In this document: piece after piece, positions 15,163 to 23,900 of the stretch | Layout: each line of letters begins with the position of its first letter | Numbering within the stretch: position 1 is the first letter of the stretch | From: Streptomyces sp. NBC_00704 | GTDB lineage: Bacteria; Actinomycetota; Actinomycetes; Streptomycetales; Streptomycetaceae | Reading direction: 5' to 3' | Assembly: GCF_036226605.1 (NCBI RefSeq) | Contig: NZ_CP109000.1 | Coordinates: 3,282,501 to 3,346,500 of the forward strand | Length of the DNA stretch: 64,000 nucleotides | The notes under the pieces: model-generated | Told to the model about the DNA's origin: nothing | What the model saw: the letters and a program-made list of their open reading frames with translations, nothing else | The model's database searches: none | Made by a program: the position numbers and the translations under genes

Positions 15163-17691
15163 ATGTTCCGTACCGCCCTGCGCAATGTGCTCGCGCACAA
15201 GGCCAGGCTCCTGATGACCGTGCTCGCCGTGATGCTCGGCGTGGCCTTCGTGTCGGGGACCCTGGTCTTCACCAACACCCTCTCCGACGCCCTGCAGAAC
15301 AGCTCCGCCAAGGGCTTCGACCAGGTCGACGTCGCCGTGACCGGCGAGTCCCAGCCCGACGTCGGCGACCGCATCGTCAAGACGCCCGAACTGACGCAGG
15401 CCACGCTGGAGCGCGCCGCGAAGGCGCCGGGGGCCGCGTCCGCCGTCGGCGTCGTGACCGGCTTCACCGCCATGGCCGACAAGGACGGCAAGCTCATAGG
15501 CGGCGGCTTCCAGTCGCAGGGCGGCAACTACTGGGGGACGAAGGACGCCCGGTACCCGCTCGTCTCGGGGCGCGCCCCGAGCGGCGTGAACGAGGTCGTC
15601 ATCGACGAGAAGACCGCCGAGCGCGCCGGGTACGGGGTCGGCGACACCGTGCGGATCTCCGTCGACGGCCCGGTCCTCTCCCCGCGCGTCACCGGCGTGT
15701 TCAGCACCGACGACGGCAACGTCGCCGCCGGCGGCAGCCTCGCCCTGTTCGACACGGCGAGCGCGCAGAAGCTGTTCGGCAAGCCCGGCGTCTACGACGA
15801 GATCGACGTGAAGGCGGCTCCCGGGACCTCGCAGAGCGCGCTGAAGTCCGCCCTGGACGCCGCCCTGCCGAAGGACCAGGTCGAGACCACCACCGGCAGG
15901 CAGCTCGCCGACGACCAGGCGAAGGTGATCGCGGCGTCGATGAGCGGGATGAAGCAGGGGCTGCTGGTGTTCGCCGGCATCGCGCTGTTCGTGGGCACCT
16001 TCATCATCGCCAACACCTTCACCATGCTGGTCGCCCAGCGCACCAGGGAACTCGCCCTGCTGCGGGCCGTGGGCGCCTCGCGCCGGCAGGTCACCCGGTC
16101 GGTGCTGATCGAGGCGCTCGTGGTCGGCACGGTCGCCGGCGTGACCGGACTGGCGGCCGGCGTCGGCATCGGCGCCGGGCTGCGCTCCCTGCTGGGGACG
16201 CTGGGGGCGACCGTCCCCGACGGGCCGCTCGTCGTCTCCCCCGGCACCGTCGCCACCGCCATGGCCGTCGGCATCGTCATCACCATGGTGGCGGCCTGGC
16301 TGCCCGGCCGCCGGGCCGCGAAGATCCCGCCGGTCGCCGCGATGAGCAGCGTGCACGCCGCCGCGACCGCCCGGTCGCTGGTGCTGCGCAACACGCTGGG
16401 CGCGCTGTTCTCGGCGGCGGGCGTGGCCGTCGTCCTGGCCGCGACGACGATGGACGGCTCCGACGGCCAGGCCCCCATGGGCCTCGGCGCGGTGCTGCTG
16501 ATCATCGGCGTGTTCATCCTGACCCCGCTGCTGTCGCGCCCGCTGATCGCGGCGTCCGCGCCGGTGCTGCGGATCTTCGGGGTGTCGGGCAAGCTGGCCC
16601 GCCAGAACTCGGTGCGCAACCCGCGCCGCACGGCGGCCACGGCCTCCGCGCTGATGATCGGCCTGACCCTGATCACCGGCATGACCGTGATGGCGGGCAG
16701 CCTTCAGAAGTCCATCGACAAGATGGCGTCCGCCGCGATCAAGGCCGACTACGTCGTGTCGATGGCCAACGGCAACGAGCTGTCCCCGGACGTCGACGCG
16801 AAGCTGAAGACCGTCGACGGGGTGACCGCCACCAGCCCGATGCGCAACGCGCCCGGCCGCATCGACGGCGAGACCGAGTACCTCACCGGCGTCAACGGCT
16901 CCGCCTTCGGCCGGCTCACCGACCTGCCCATGGACAACGGCGCCTTCACGGTGGGCGGCTCGCGGGTCGTCGTCGACGCGGGCACCGCGAAGTCCTACGG
17001 CTGGAAGGCCGGTTCGGCGTTCACCGTGCACTACGAGGACGGCAAGAGCCAGCGGCTGACGGTCGCCGGGGTGTACGAGAGCAACGAGCTGATCCGGGGC
17101 ATCCTCCTCGACGACTCGGCGCTGACCCCGCACGTCGAGGACCCGGCCGACATGCAGGTCATGGTCAAGACGGCCGGCGGCGTCTCGGACGCCACGAAGG
17201 ACCGGCTGGAGAAGGCCCTCGGCTCCAACCCGGCCATCAAGGTGCAGAGCAAGCAGGACCTCTCCGACGAGATCGCGAAGATGTTCACGCTGCTGCTGAA
17301 CATGCTCTACGGGCTGCTCGCCATGGCGGTGATCGTCGCCGTCCTCGGCGTCGTCAACACCCTCGCGATGTCCGTCTTCGAGCGCTCCCAGGAGATCGGC
17401 ATGCTGCGGGCGATCGGCCTGGACCGGCGCTCGGTGAAGCGGATGGTCCGGCTGGAGTCCCTCGTGATCTCGCTCTTCGGCGGGGTGCTCGGCATCGGGC
17501 TGGGCGTGTTCTTCGGCTGGGCGGCCGGCGAACTGCTCGGCACGAAGATGGCCACGTACGAACTCGTCCTGCCCTGGGGCCGGATGGCGCTCTTCCTGGC
17601 CCTGGCCGCCGCGGTGGGCATCCTGGCGGCGCTGTGGCCGGCCCGCCGGGCCTCCCGGCTGAACATGCTGACGGCGATCAAGTCGGAGTAG
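15163..17691 (+). CDS. ABC transporter permease, two FtsX domains
   Basis: An 842-aa permease. An N-terminal transmembrane helix (about 18-38) is followed by a large extracellular MacB-like periplasmic domain. The first FtsX module (about 265-380) has the cytoplasmic RTRELALLRAVGASRRQV motif. A central TM block, a second extracellular domain (about 500-690) and a second FtsX module (about 705-840, with RSQEIGMLRAIGLDRRSV) follow. This duplicated layout is usual for actinobacterial MacB/FtsX-type permeases that function as a single polypeptide. ATG 15163 follows the ATPase by 53 bp, so the two are co-transcribed. A paralogous pair lies at 56.5-59.9 kb. Confidence 0.92.
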   Translation: MFRTALRNVLAHKARLLMTVLAVMLGVAFVSGTLVFTNTLSDALQNSSAKGFDQVDVAVTGESQPDVGDRIVKTPELTQATLERAAKAPGAASAVGVVTGFTAMADKDGKLIGGGFQSQGGNYWGTKDARYPLVSGRAPSGVNEVVIDEKTAERAGYGVGDTVRISVDGPVLSPRVTGVFSTDDGNVAAGGSLALFDTASAQKLFGKPGVYDEIDVKAAPGTSQSALKSALDAALPKDQVETTTGRQLADDQAKVIAASMSGMKQGLLVFAGIALFVGTFIIANTFTMLVAQRTRELALLRAVGASRRQVTRSVLIEALVVGTVAGVTGLAAGVGIGAGLRSLLGTLGATVPDGPLVVSPGTVATAMAVGIVITMVAAWLPGRRAAKIPPVAAMSSVHAAATARSLVLRNTLGALFSAAGVAVVLAATTMDGSDGQAPMGLGAVLLIIGVFILTPLLSRPLIAASAPVLRIFGVSGKLARQNSVRNPRRTAATASALMIGLTLITGMTVMAGSLQKSIDKMASAAIKADYVVSMANGNELSPDVDAKLKTVDGVTATSPMRNAPGRIDGETEYLTGVNGSAFGRLTDLPMDNGAFTVGGSRVVVDAGTAKSYGWKAGSAFTVHYEDGKSQRLTVAGVYESNELIRGILLDDSALTPHVEDPADMQVMVKTAGGVSDATKDRLEKALGSNPAIKVQSKQDLSDEIAKMFTLLLNMLYGLLAMAVIVAVLGVVNTLAMSVFERSQEIGMLRAIGLDRRSVKRMVRLESLVISLFGGVLGIGLGVFFGWAAGELLGTKMATYELVLPWGRMALFLALAAAVGILAALWPARRASRLNMLTAIKSE

Positions 17692-17732
17692 CGGCGGAGC
17701 AGCGGTACGGGGAACGGGGGAACGGCACAGGA

Positions 17733-17771
17733 GAAGGGGCCGCGCGCCGGGAGACGGCGCGGGGCCCCTTC
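17733..17771. terminator. Hairpin between permease and CFA-type gene
   Basis: Arms 17733-17748 and 17756-17771 pair over 16 bp with one mismatch, loop 7 nt. The hairpin separates convergent genes that end at 17691 and 17784. Confidence 0.7.
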
Positions 17772-17783
17772 GTCCGTTCCGGG

Positions 17784-19073
17784 TCAGTTCCAGGCGCGGG
17801 CCCGCAGCGGCATCCCCGAGTCGCCCGTCTCGGGGGTCCGCACGGCCAGGATCTGGTTGACGCCGAGGCGGTTGCGTTCGAAGGCGACGGCGGAGGCGGC
17901 CATGTAGAGCCGCCAGACGCGGGCGCGGCCGGGTCCGGTCAGGTGGACGGCCCGGTCCCAGCCCTCCTCCAGCCGGGCCACCCAGCGGCGCAGGGTGAGG
18001 GCGTAGTGCTCACGGATCGACTCCAGGTCGCGGACCTCGAATCCGGCGCGTTCGAGGTGGCCGACCGTGGTGCCGACGGGGGCGAGTTCACCGTCGGGGA
18101 AGACGTAGGCGTCGATGAAGGCGTCCACGCCGTAGGCGGACTCGTCGCGCTGCGGGCGGCGGGCGATCTGGTGGTTGAGCAGCCGTCCGCCCGGCTTCAG
18201 GAGCGCGTGCAGGACGCGCGCGTACTCCAGGTATCTGTCGGAGCCGACGTGTTCGGCCATGCCGATGGAGGAGATCGCGTCGTACGGGCCGTCGGCGACG
18301 TCCCGGTAGTCCTGGACGCGGATCTCGACCCGGTCGGTGAGGCCGGCCTCGGCGACGCGTTTGCGGGCGTGCGCGGCCTGCTCCTGGGAGAGGGTGATCC
18401 CGACGACGCGCACGCCGTGCTCGCGGGCCGCGTGGACCGCCATCGAGCCCCAGCCGCAGCCGACGTCCAGGAGCCGCTGCCCGGGCGTCAGGGCGAGCTT
18501 GCGGCAGACGAGTTCGAGCTTGTCGCGCTGGGCGTCCTCGAGAGTGCCGTCCGGGGTCTGCCAGTAGGCGCAGGAGTACACCATGGACGGGCCGAGGACG
18601 AGTGCGTAGAAGTCGTTGCCGACGTCGTAGTGGTGGCTGACGGCGCGCCGGTCGGTGCGGCGGGTGTGCAGGTGGCCCGTGCGGCGGATCTCCTCGCGGG
18701 GCGGCGCGGGCGGCAGCGGGGGCCCGGCGAGCCTCAGCAGACCGCGGGCCGCGGCGCGGAACTCGGGGTCGCGCAGCGCCTGGGCGAGGGTGCGGGCGTC
18801 GTCGTCGCGCTCCCACAGGAGCCCCGAGACCAGGTCGAGCGCGGTGTACAGGTCGCCCTCGATCTCCACGTCGCCGGCCACCCAGGCGCGGGCCAGGCCC
18901 AGTTCGCCGGGCTTGAACAGGAGGCGGCGCAGGGCCCGGCGGTGGCGTACGGCCAGGGTCGGCGCGCCGGGCGGGCCGGCCTGCGAACCGTCCCAGGCGC
19001 GCAGGCGCAGCGGGAACGGTGCGCCCAGCAGCTGTTCGACGAGTCCATGGAGCCGCGGCGCGGCGTCGGCCAT
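17784..19073 (-). CDS. Cyclopropane-fatty-acyl-phospholipid synthase family methyltransferase
   Basis: A 429-aa SAM-dependent enzyme of the CFA/CmaA family. The signature start of the catalytic part, SHHYDVGNDFYALVLGPSMVYSCAYW (about 146-171), leads to the SAM-binding loop LLDVGCGWGSMA at 201-212, then GITLSQEQ and EHVG. The enzyme class adds a methylene or methyl group to the double bond of phospholipid acyl chains at the membrane. The N-terminal ~140 residues match the family's lipid-proximal domain. ATG 19073 has GGAGG 9 nt upstream. It stands alone. Confidence 0.88.
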   Translation of the reverse strand: MADAAPRLHGLVEQLLGAPFPLRLRAWDGSQAGPPGAPTLAVRHRRALRRLLFKPGELGLARAWVAGDVEIEGDLYTALDLVSGLLWERDDDARTLAQALRDPEFRAAARGLLRLAGPPLPPAPPREEIRRTGHLHTRRTDRRAVSHHYDVGNDFYALVLGPSMVYSCAYWQTPDGTLEDAQRDKLELVCRKLALTPGQRLLDVGCGWGSMAVHAAREHGVRVVGITLSQEQAAHARKRVAEAGLTDRVEIRVQDYRDVADGPYDAISSIGMAEHVGSDRYLEYARVLHALLKPGGRLLNHQIARRPQRDESAYGVDAFIDAYVFPDGELAPVGTTVGHLERAGFEVRDLESIREHYALTLRRWVARLEEGWDRAVHLTGPGRARVWRLYMAASAVAFERNRLGVNQILAVRTPETGDSGMPLRARAWN

Positions 19074-19247
19074 GATGCACACCTCCGTGACGGTGATCCC
19101 GGAATGCCCTGTCACCACGTAAACACGAGGGGGTGCGGTGTCCAGTCCCGCGACGCCGTCACGGCTGGGCAAAATACCTGCACACGGCACACGACACGCA
19201 CCGGACGGCACACGCCGCACGCCGGTGCGCCGGCGGAGCCGGACGCG

Positions 19248-19849
19248 TCAGAGCGCGTCGAGGGCTTCGGGGGTGATGTCGATGTCGATGCTGTAGGGAA
19301 CGCCCACCTTCAGCAGGTCGCGGTGGGTGCCGGTGAATCCGTAGGTCTTGGTCACCGGGTCGAGTTCGTAGGTGCGGACCAGGGGCTGCTGGTCCGCCTC
19401 GGCCAGCTCGACCAGCCAGAAGTGCGGGATGCCTGCGGCGGCGTACTTGTGGGGCTTGGTGTCGCGGTCGCGGGCCTCGGAGTCCGGGGAGACGACTTCT
19501 ACTGCGAGCAGGAGTCGGCTGCCTGGAAGCGGGTCTGGTCCAGGCCGGTGACCGCCTCTGCACGCACGACGCTGATATCCGGTTCCGGGCCGTTGCGGCG
19601 GTCCAGGACGACGGTCATCTCGCGTTCGACCTTCATGCTCTTCGGCAAGGTGCGGCGCAGGCCGTGCAGCAGCAGTTCGATCATCTTCGCGTGAAAGCGA
19701 CGCTGCGGACTCAGGAAAACCAGGCTCCCGTCGATCAGCTCGGTGTGCGGCGGGAGGTCGGGCAGCGTGCACAGGTCGTCCACGGTGTATCCGTCCCGGG
19801 GCGGCACCGGCCAGCGGGAGCTGGTCTCGGAGAGGGGCTCGGCGGTCAT
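19248..19849 (-). pseudogene. Uma2-family (DUF820) endonuclease, frameshifted
   Basis: The N-terminal half reads from ATG 19849 (GGGAGGAACC upstream). It has the Uma2 start pattern: YTVDDLCTLPDLPPHTELIDGSLVFLSPQRRFH, then a GPEPDISVVRAEAV segment. It runs into a stop just after 19500. The C-terminal half, with the catalytic LLLAVEVVSPDSEARDRDTKPHKYAAAGIPHFWLVE, continues in another frame to 19248. The 602-nt span is one base short of a whole number of codons, so a single-base deletion near 19510-19520 restores one ~200-aa Uma2 protein of normal length. This is either a true pseudogene or a base-calling error. Confidence 0.8.
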
Positions 19850-19959
19850 GGTTCCTCCCATGAGGGGGCTTCTCGGCCTGCCCGACCACGGTAACCGGCG
19901 CAATCGGAGATCGTCATCACGAAGGGTGACAACACGCTCCGCCCCGGCCGCGGGACGCC

Positions 19960-19999
19960 GAAGGGGCCGTCCGCACCACGGATGGCGGACGGCCCCTTC
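19960..19999 (-). terminator. Terminator hairpin downstream of ndh
   Basis: A perfect 15-bp stem, 19960-19974 with 19985-19999 (GAAGGGGCCGTCCGC and complement), loop 10 nt, lies about 50 bp after the ndh stop. Confidence 0.75.
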
Positions 20000-20051
20000 G
20001 GGGGTGTTCAGTGCCCGCGGGCCCGCAGGCCCGAGGTCGGGTGACGCGAGG

Positions 20052-21446
20052 TCAGGAGGCGTTGGCCTTCTCGTTCTCGGTCTTCTCGGCGGCCGGCTTC
20101 GCGGCGACCGGGGCGGGCTTGGCGGCCTCGTAGAACTCCTCGCGCGGGGACTCCAGCGCGCCCAGCGCCACGACCTCGCGCTTGAGGAACATGCCGAGGG
20201 TCCAGTCGGCGAAGACGCGGATCTTGCGGTTCCAGGTCGGCATCGCCATGCCGTGGTAGCCACGGTGCATGTACCAGGCGAGACGGCCCTTGACCTTGAT
20301 CTTCATCTTGCCCATGACGATCATCGCGACGCCCTTGTGGAGGCCGAGGCCCGCCACCGCACCCTTGTTGGAGTGCGCGTACTCCTTCTGCGGGAAGCCC
20401 CGCATGCCGGAGATCACGTTGTCGCCGAGGACCTTGGCCTGACGCAGCGCGTGCTGGGCGTTCGGCGGGCACCAGGCGTTCTCGACGCCGGCCTTGCGGG
20501 CGGCGACGTCGGGGACCTGGGCGTTGTCGCCGGCGGCCCAGATGTAGTCGGTGCCCTGGACCTGGAGGGTCGGGGCGGTGTCGACGTGACCGCGCGGGCC
20601 GAGCGGGAGGCCGTAGCGGGCGAGCACCGGGTTGGGCTTGACGCCGGCCGTCCACACGATCGTGCTGGAGTCGACCTCGAGTCCGTTCTTCAGGACGACG
20701 TGGCCGTCGACGCAGGAGTCCATCGAGGTGGAGAGGTAGATCTCCACACCGCGGCTCTCCAGGTGCTGCTTGCCGTACTGGCCGAGCTTGGGGCCGACCT
20801 CGGGCAGGATCTTGTCCGCGGCGTCGACCAGGATGAAGCGCATGTCCTCGCGGGACACCGTCTTGTAGTACTTGGCCGCGTCGCGGGCCAGGTCCTCGAC
20901 CTCACCGATGGTCTCCGCGCCGGCGAAGCCGCCGCCGATGAAGACGAAGGTGAGCGCCTTGCGGCGGATCTCCTCGTCGGTCGTGGAGTCGGCCTTGTCC
21001 AGCTGCTCCAGGACGTGGTTGCGCAGGCCGATGGCCTCCTCGACGCCCTTCATGCCGATGCCCTGCTCGGCGAGGCCGGGGATCGGGAAGGTGCGGGAGA
21101 CCGCGCCGAGCGCGATCACCAGGTAGTCGAAGGGCAGCTCGTACGCCTCGCCCACCAGCGGGGCGATCGTGGCGACCTTGCGGTCCTGGTCGATGGTGGT
21201 GACCCGGCCGGTGAGGACCTCCGCCTTGGGCAGCACGCGTCGCAGCGGGACGACGACGTGGCGCGGGGAGATGTTGCCGGCGGCGGTTTCGGGGAGGAAG
21301 GGCTGGTAGGTCATGTACGACCGAGGGTCGACGACCGTGACGGTCGCCTCGCCGTAGCGCATCTTCTTGAGGATGCGCCGAGCTGCGTACAGGCCTACGT
21401 ACCCACCGCCTACTACGAGGATCCTGGGACGCTCCGTGGTGCTCAT
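20052..21446 (-). CDS. ndh: Type II NADH dehydrogenase (NDH-2)
   Basis: A 464-aa single-subunit, non-proton-pumping NADH:menaquinone oxidoreductase on the inner membrane face. The N-terminal FAD-binding motif ILVVGGGYVGLYAAR and the second, NADH-binding motif FVFIGGGFAGAETIGE (near 170) are intact. The FAD-contacting WAAGDNAQVPD is near 310, and the C-terminal half has the amphipathic membrane-association region. The last ~30 residues are an Ala/Lys/Pro/Glu tail. ATG 21446 has a poor Shine-Dalgarno, but the conserved N-terminus begins only 9 residues on. A Rex-like operator lies 240 bp upstream, implying redox control and a long leader. Confidence 0.92.
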   Translation of the reverse strand: MSTTERPRILVVGGGYVGLYAARRILKKMRYGEATVTVVDPRSYMTYQPFLPETAAGNISPRHVVVPLRRVLPKAEVLTGRVTTIDQDRKVATIAPLVGEAYELPFDYLVIALGAVSRTFPIPGLAEQGIGMKGVEEAIGLRNHVLEQLDKADSTTDEEIRRKALTFVFIGGGFAGAETIGEVEDLARDAAKYYKTVSREDMRFILVDAADKILPEVGPKLGQYGKQHLESRGVEIYLSTSMDSCVDGHVVLKNGLEVDSSTIVWTAGVKPNPVLARYGLPLGPRGHVDTAPTLQVQGTDYIWAAGDNAQVPDVAARKAGVENAWCPPNAQHALRQAKVLGDNVISGMRGFPQKEYAHSNKGAVAGLGLHKGVAMIVMGKMKIKVKGRLAWYMHRGYHGMAMPTWNRKIRVFADWTLGMFLKREVVALGALESPREEFYEAAKPAPVAAKPAAEKTENEKANAS

Positions 21447-21686
21447 GCCATCGAGTATCCACCCGGTTGGAGGGGGTCGCTCGTGCGCCCCTTCACAAGC
21501 TTGCCGGGGGTGTGTGCTATCCTCCGCCGCTCGCGTGATCCACATCATGGCGCGAGGCGGGAACCGGCGTGTAGGGCGTGACGTTGTCAATGCCGCTTGA
21601 GCTGCCTCTCCGGGTTCCCGAGGCTGCCGTGAGGCCCTCCGGCCGACCCCCTCCCTGCCCCCCGCGATACGTCCGCGCACGCCTGT

Positions 21687-21702
21687 TTTGAACACGTTCA
21701 CA
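21687..21702 (-). promoter_or_regulatory. Candidate Rex operator (ROP) upstream of ndh
   Basis: TTTGAACACGTTCACA fits the Streptomyces Rex-site pattern TGTGAAC-NN-GTTCACA with one mismatch. Rex releases DNA when NADH/NAD+ rises and controls respiratory genes. I recall ndh being discussed among its targets. The interval to the ndh start (21447-21686) contains no supported gene and would be leader. Confidence 0.6.
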
Positions 21703-21949
21703 CGGCAGTTGGGGCCCTGGAAGGGTCAACCGGGACATCTTCGCCCTCCGGCGGGGCCGAATTCCTTGTGAAGAACTTCACGAACTTTTCCGACGGGGTG
21801 CCACGAGAGGGCGTCCGAGGGCCCGCGAAGGGCCCCCGACCGTGCTCATCCGGGCGTCCTGCCTGCTCAGCAGAGTGCGCGCGCAGCATCGAAGCCGCAC
21901 CGGCCGACCGACTACGCGACGCCTTCGGAGATCGCCCACGACCTCGATG

Positions 21950-22194
21950 CCCCCGTGAGCACGCGCCGCGCCTCGCCGACCACATCGACCGGGCCGGGAA
22001 AGGCGTCCCGACCCTCGTCACACGCCCGGTGGCGGCCGTGGTCCCGGTCTCGGACTTCGAAGCGCTGGAGGAAGCGGCCGACGTGATGCCGGCGCGCGAG
22101 GGCCGAAGCGGTGCTGGCCGAGGGCGGCGCCACCGTGTCCATGGCGGAGCTGCTGGCAGACCTCTTCACCGGGCGGGACGGCGGGACGGCGTGA
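21950..22194 (+). pseudogene. Decayed Phd/YefM-type antitoxin
   Basis: Recognisable antitoxin pieces lie in two frames. LADHIDRAGKGVPTLVTRPVAAVVPVSDFEALEEAADV is followed, after a frameshift near 22100, by AEAVLAEGGATVSMAELLADLFTGRD ending at TGA 22192-22194. The N-terminal part is also out of frame with the likely GTG start near 21955. These segments match the usual Phd/YefM layout, a DNA-binding N-half and a toxin-binding helical C-half. The gene cannot make a complete antitoxin as it stands. Confidence 0.6.
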
Positions 22195-22290
22195 CGTACG
22201 TCCTCCGGCCCCCCACGGATCGACAACGGTGAACTCGCCCTCCTCGTGGTCGAGATGGGCCATCGGCGGGACGTCCGCCGTCCGCGGTCC
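22191..22290 (+). pseudogene. Remnant of a RelE/ParE-type toxin
   Basis: GTG 22191 overlaps the antitoxin TGA and begins VTYVLRPPT, a usual RelE-type start, then stops at 22230. From 22219, in another frame, the typical RelE C-terminus is readable (DNGELALLVVEMGHRRDV). The middle ~50 codons are missing, so an internal deletion has destroyed the toxin. Together with the previous entry this is a dead type II toxin-antitoxin pair. Confidence 0.6.
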
Positions 22291-22338
22291 GCGGCCGCTG
22301 GCGCCCCGCCCGGTGCGGGCACTGCCCGGCAGTGCCCC

Positions 22339-23292
22339 TCAGCGCGCCTCGGCGGCGCAGCTGTGGGCGATGCCGTCGAGGATGTCGTGCTCGCTCACCA
22401 CGACCTCCCGCGCGCCGATCCGCTCCATGACCGACAGCAGCACCAGCGCGCCCGCCCCGATCACGTCCACCCGGCCCGGGTGCATCGCGCCGATCGCCGC
22501 GCGCTCGGCGTGCGTCGAGCGCAGCAGCCGGTCGGTGATCTCGCGGACCTTCTCGTGCGAGACGCGCGAGTGGTGGATGGCCGCCGAGTCGTACTCCGGC
22601 AGTCCCTGCGCGATCGCCGAGACCGTGGTGACCGAACCGGCCAGGCCCACCAGGGTGTGCGCCTCGCGCAGGGGCACGGTGCGCTCGGCGACGTCCAGGG
22701 CGGCCTCGATGTCGGCGCGCATGGCCGCGATCTGGCGCTCGGTCGGCGGGTCGGTGACCTTCCCGTCCACGACCAGGTGCCGCTCGGTCATCCGCACGCA
22801 GCCCACGTCGACGGAACGGGCGGCGCGCACCCGGTCGTCGCCGACGACGAACTCGGTCGAGCCGCCGCCGATGTCGACGACCAGGTAGGGCCGGGTGAGG
22901 TCGTCGCGGCCGGCCAGTTCCTTCGTGGCGCCCGTGAAGGAGAACTCGGCCTCCTGCTCGCCGGTGATGACCTCGGGCTCGACGCCCAGGATGTCCAGCA
23001 CGCCGCGCACGAACTCGTCCCGGTTCTCCGCGTCCCGGGAGGCGGAGGTGGCGACGAAACGGAGCCGCTGCGCGCCGAGTTCCTTGACGACGGCCGCGTA
23101 CTCGCGGCAGGCGGCGAAGGTCCGTTGCAGCGCCTCGGGGGCGAGCCGGCCGGTGCGGTCGACGTCCTGGCCGAGCCGGACGATCGTCATCCGGCGGTCC
23201 AGGTCGACGATCTCGCCGGTCCGCGGATCGGCGTCGGCGACGAGCAGCCGGATGGAGTTGGTGCCGCAGTCGACGGCGGCGACCCGCGTCAC
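22339..23292 (-). CDS. ppx: Exopolyphosphatase / pppGpp phosphatase (Ppx/GppA)
   Basis: A 317-aa actin/hsp70-fold phosphatase. The phosphate-1 motif AAVDCGTNSIRLLV is at the N-terminus, the phosphate-2 motif YLVVDIGGGSTEFVVG near 135-150, and a glycine-rich GLAGSVTT near 225. It hydrolyses terminal phosphate from polyphosphate and possibly pppGpp. Its length matches the short actinobacterial form, which lacks the C-terminal HD domain of the E. coli enzymes. GTG 23292 overlaps the DUF501 stop by 4 nt (GTGA), indicating translational coupling in divIC - DUF501 - ppx. Confidence 0.9.
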   Translation of the reverse strand: MTRVAAVDCGTNSIRLLVADADPRTGEIVDLDRRMTIVRLGQDVDRTGRLAPEALQRTFAACREYAAVVKELGAQRLRFVATSASRDAENRDEFVRGVLDILGVEPEVITGEQEAEFSFTGATKELAGRDDLTRPYLVVDIGGGSTEFVVGDDRVRAARSVDVGCVRMTERHLVVDGKVTDPPTERQIAAMRADIEAALDVAERTVPLREAHTLVGLAGSVTTVSAIAQGLPEYDSAAIHHSRVSHEKVREITDRLLRSTHAERAAIGAMHPGRVDVIGAGALVLLSVMERIGAREVVVSEHDILDGIAHSCAAEAR

Positions 23293-23879
23293 CGCCCCTC
23301 CCCCGCCGCGGAGTCGGCAGCGGAGTCGGCCGGGGAGTCGGCCGCGGAGTCGGCCGCCGGGCCGGACGCGAGGGTCACGCAGGCGCCCTTGCTCCACCAC
23401 TGCGGGAGCATCGCCAGTGCCTCGTCGCCGAGCGGGTTGACGCCCGGACCGGCCGCCAGGGAGTGCGCCACCAGCACGTGCAGGCACTTCACCCGGTCCG
23501 GCATGCCGCCGGCGCTGGGGAAGTTCTTCAGCTCCTCGATCTCGTCCCGGCGCCGGACGTAGTCCTCGTGCGCGGCGCGGTAGGAGGCGGCCAGCTCCGG
23601 GTCGGTCCGCAGCCGCTCGGTCATCTCCTTCATCACGCCGTTCGCCTCCAGCGTGCCGATCGCCGAGTTGGCCTTCGGGCACGTCAGGTAGTACAGCGTC
23701 GGGAAGGGCGTTCCGTCGGGCAGCCGCGGGGCCGTCTCGACGACGTCCGGCTGTCCGCACGGGCAGCGGTGCGCGATCGCGCGCAGACCGCGCGGCGGCC
23801 GTCCCAGCTGCTGCTTGAAGGCCTCGACGTCCGCGTCGGTGGGCTCGGTGCGCGGAGTGGTCGGCGGGGCTGTTTCCAT
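23289..23879 (-). CDS. DUF501 family protein
   Basis: A 196-aa protein of the DUF501 family, nearly always found between divIC and ppx in actinobacteria. Conserved features include GRPPRGLRAIAHRCPCGQPDVVET, TLYYLTCPKANSAIG and GGMPDRVKCLHVLVAHSLAAGPGVNPLGDEA. The CPCG and TCPK cysteines could bind metal, by inference. The C-terminal ~25 residues are a low-complexity (A)ADS repeat encoded by 15-bp direct repeats around 23308-23362, so that tail is probably disordered. It overlaps ppx by 4 nt and starts 21 nt after divIC. Biochemical role unknown. Confidence 0.9.
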   Translation of the reverse strand: METAPPTTPRTEPTDADVEAFKQQLGRPPRGLRAIAHRCPCGQPDVVETAPRLPDGTPFPTLYYLTCPKANSAIGTLEANGVMKEMTERLRTDPELAASYRAAHEDYVRRRDEIEELKNFPSAGGMPDRVKCLHVLVAHSLAAGPGVNPLGDEALAMLPQWWSKGACVTLASGPAADSAADSPADSAADSAAGEGR

Positions 23880-23900
23880 GCCTGTCTTTCTATCGGTCGG

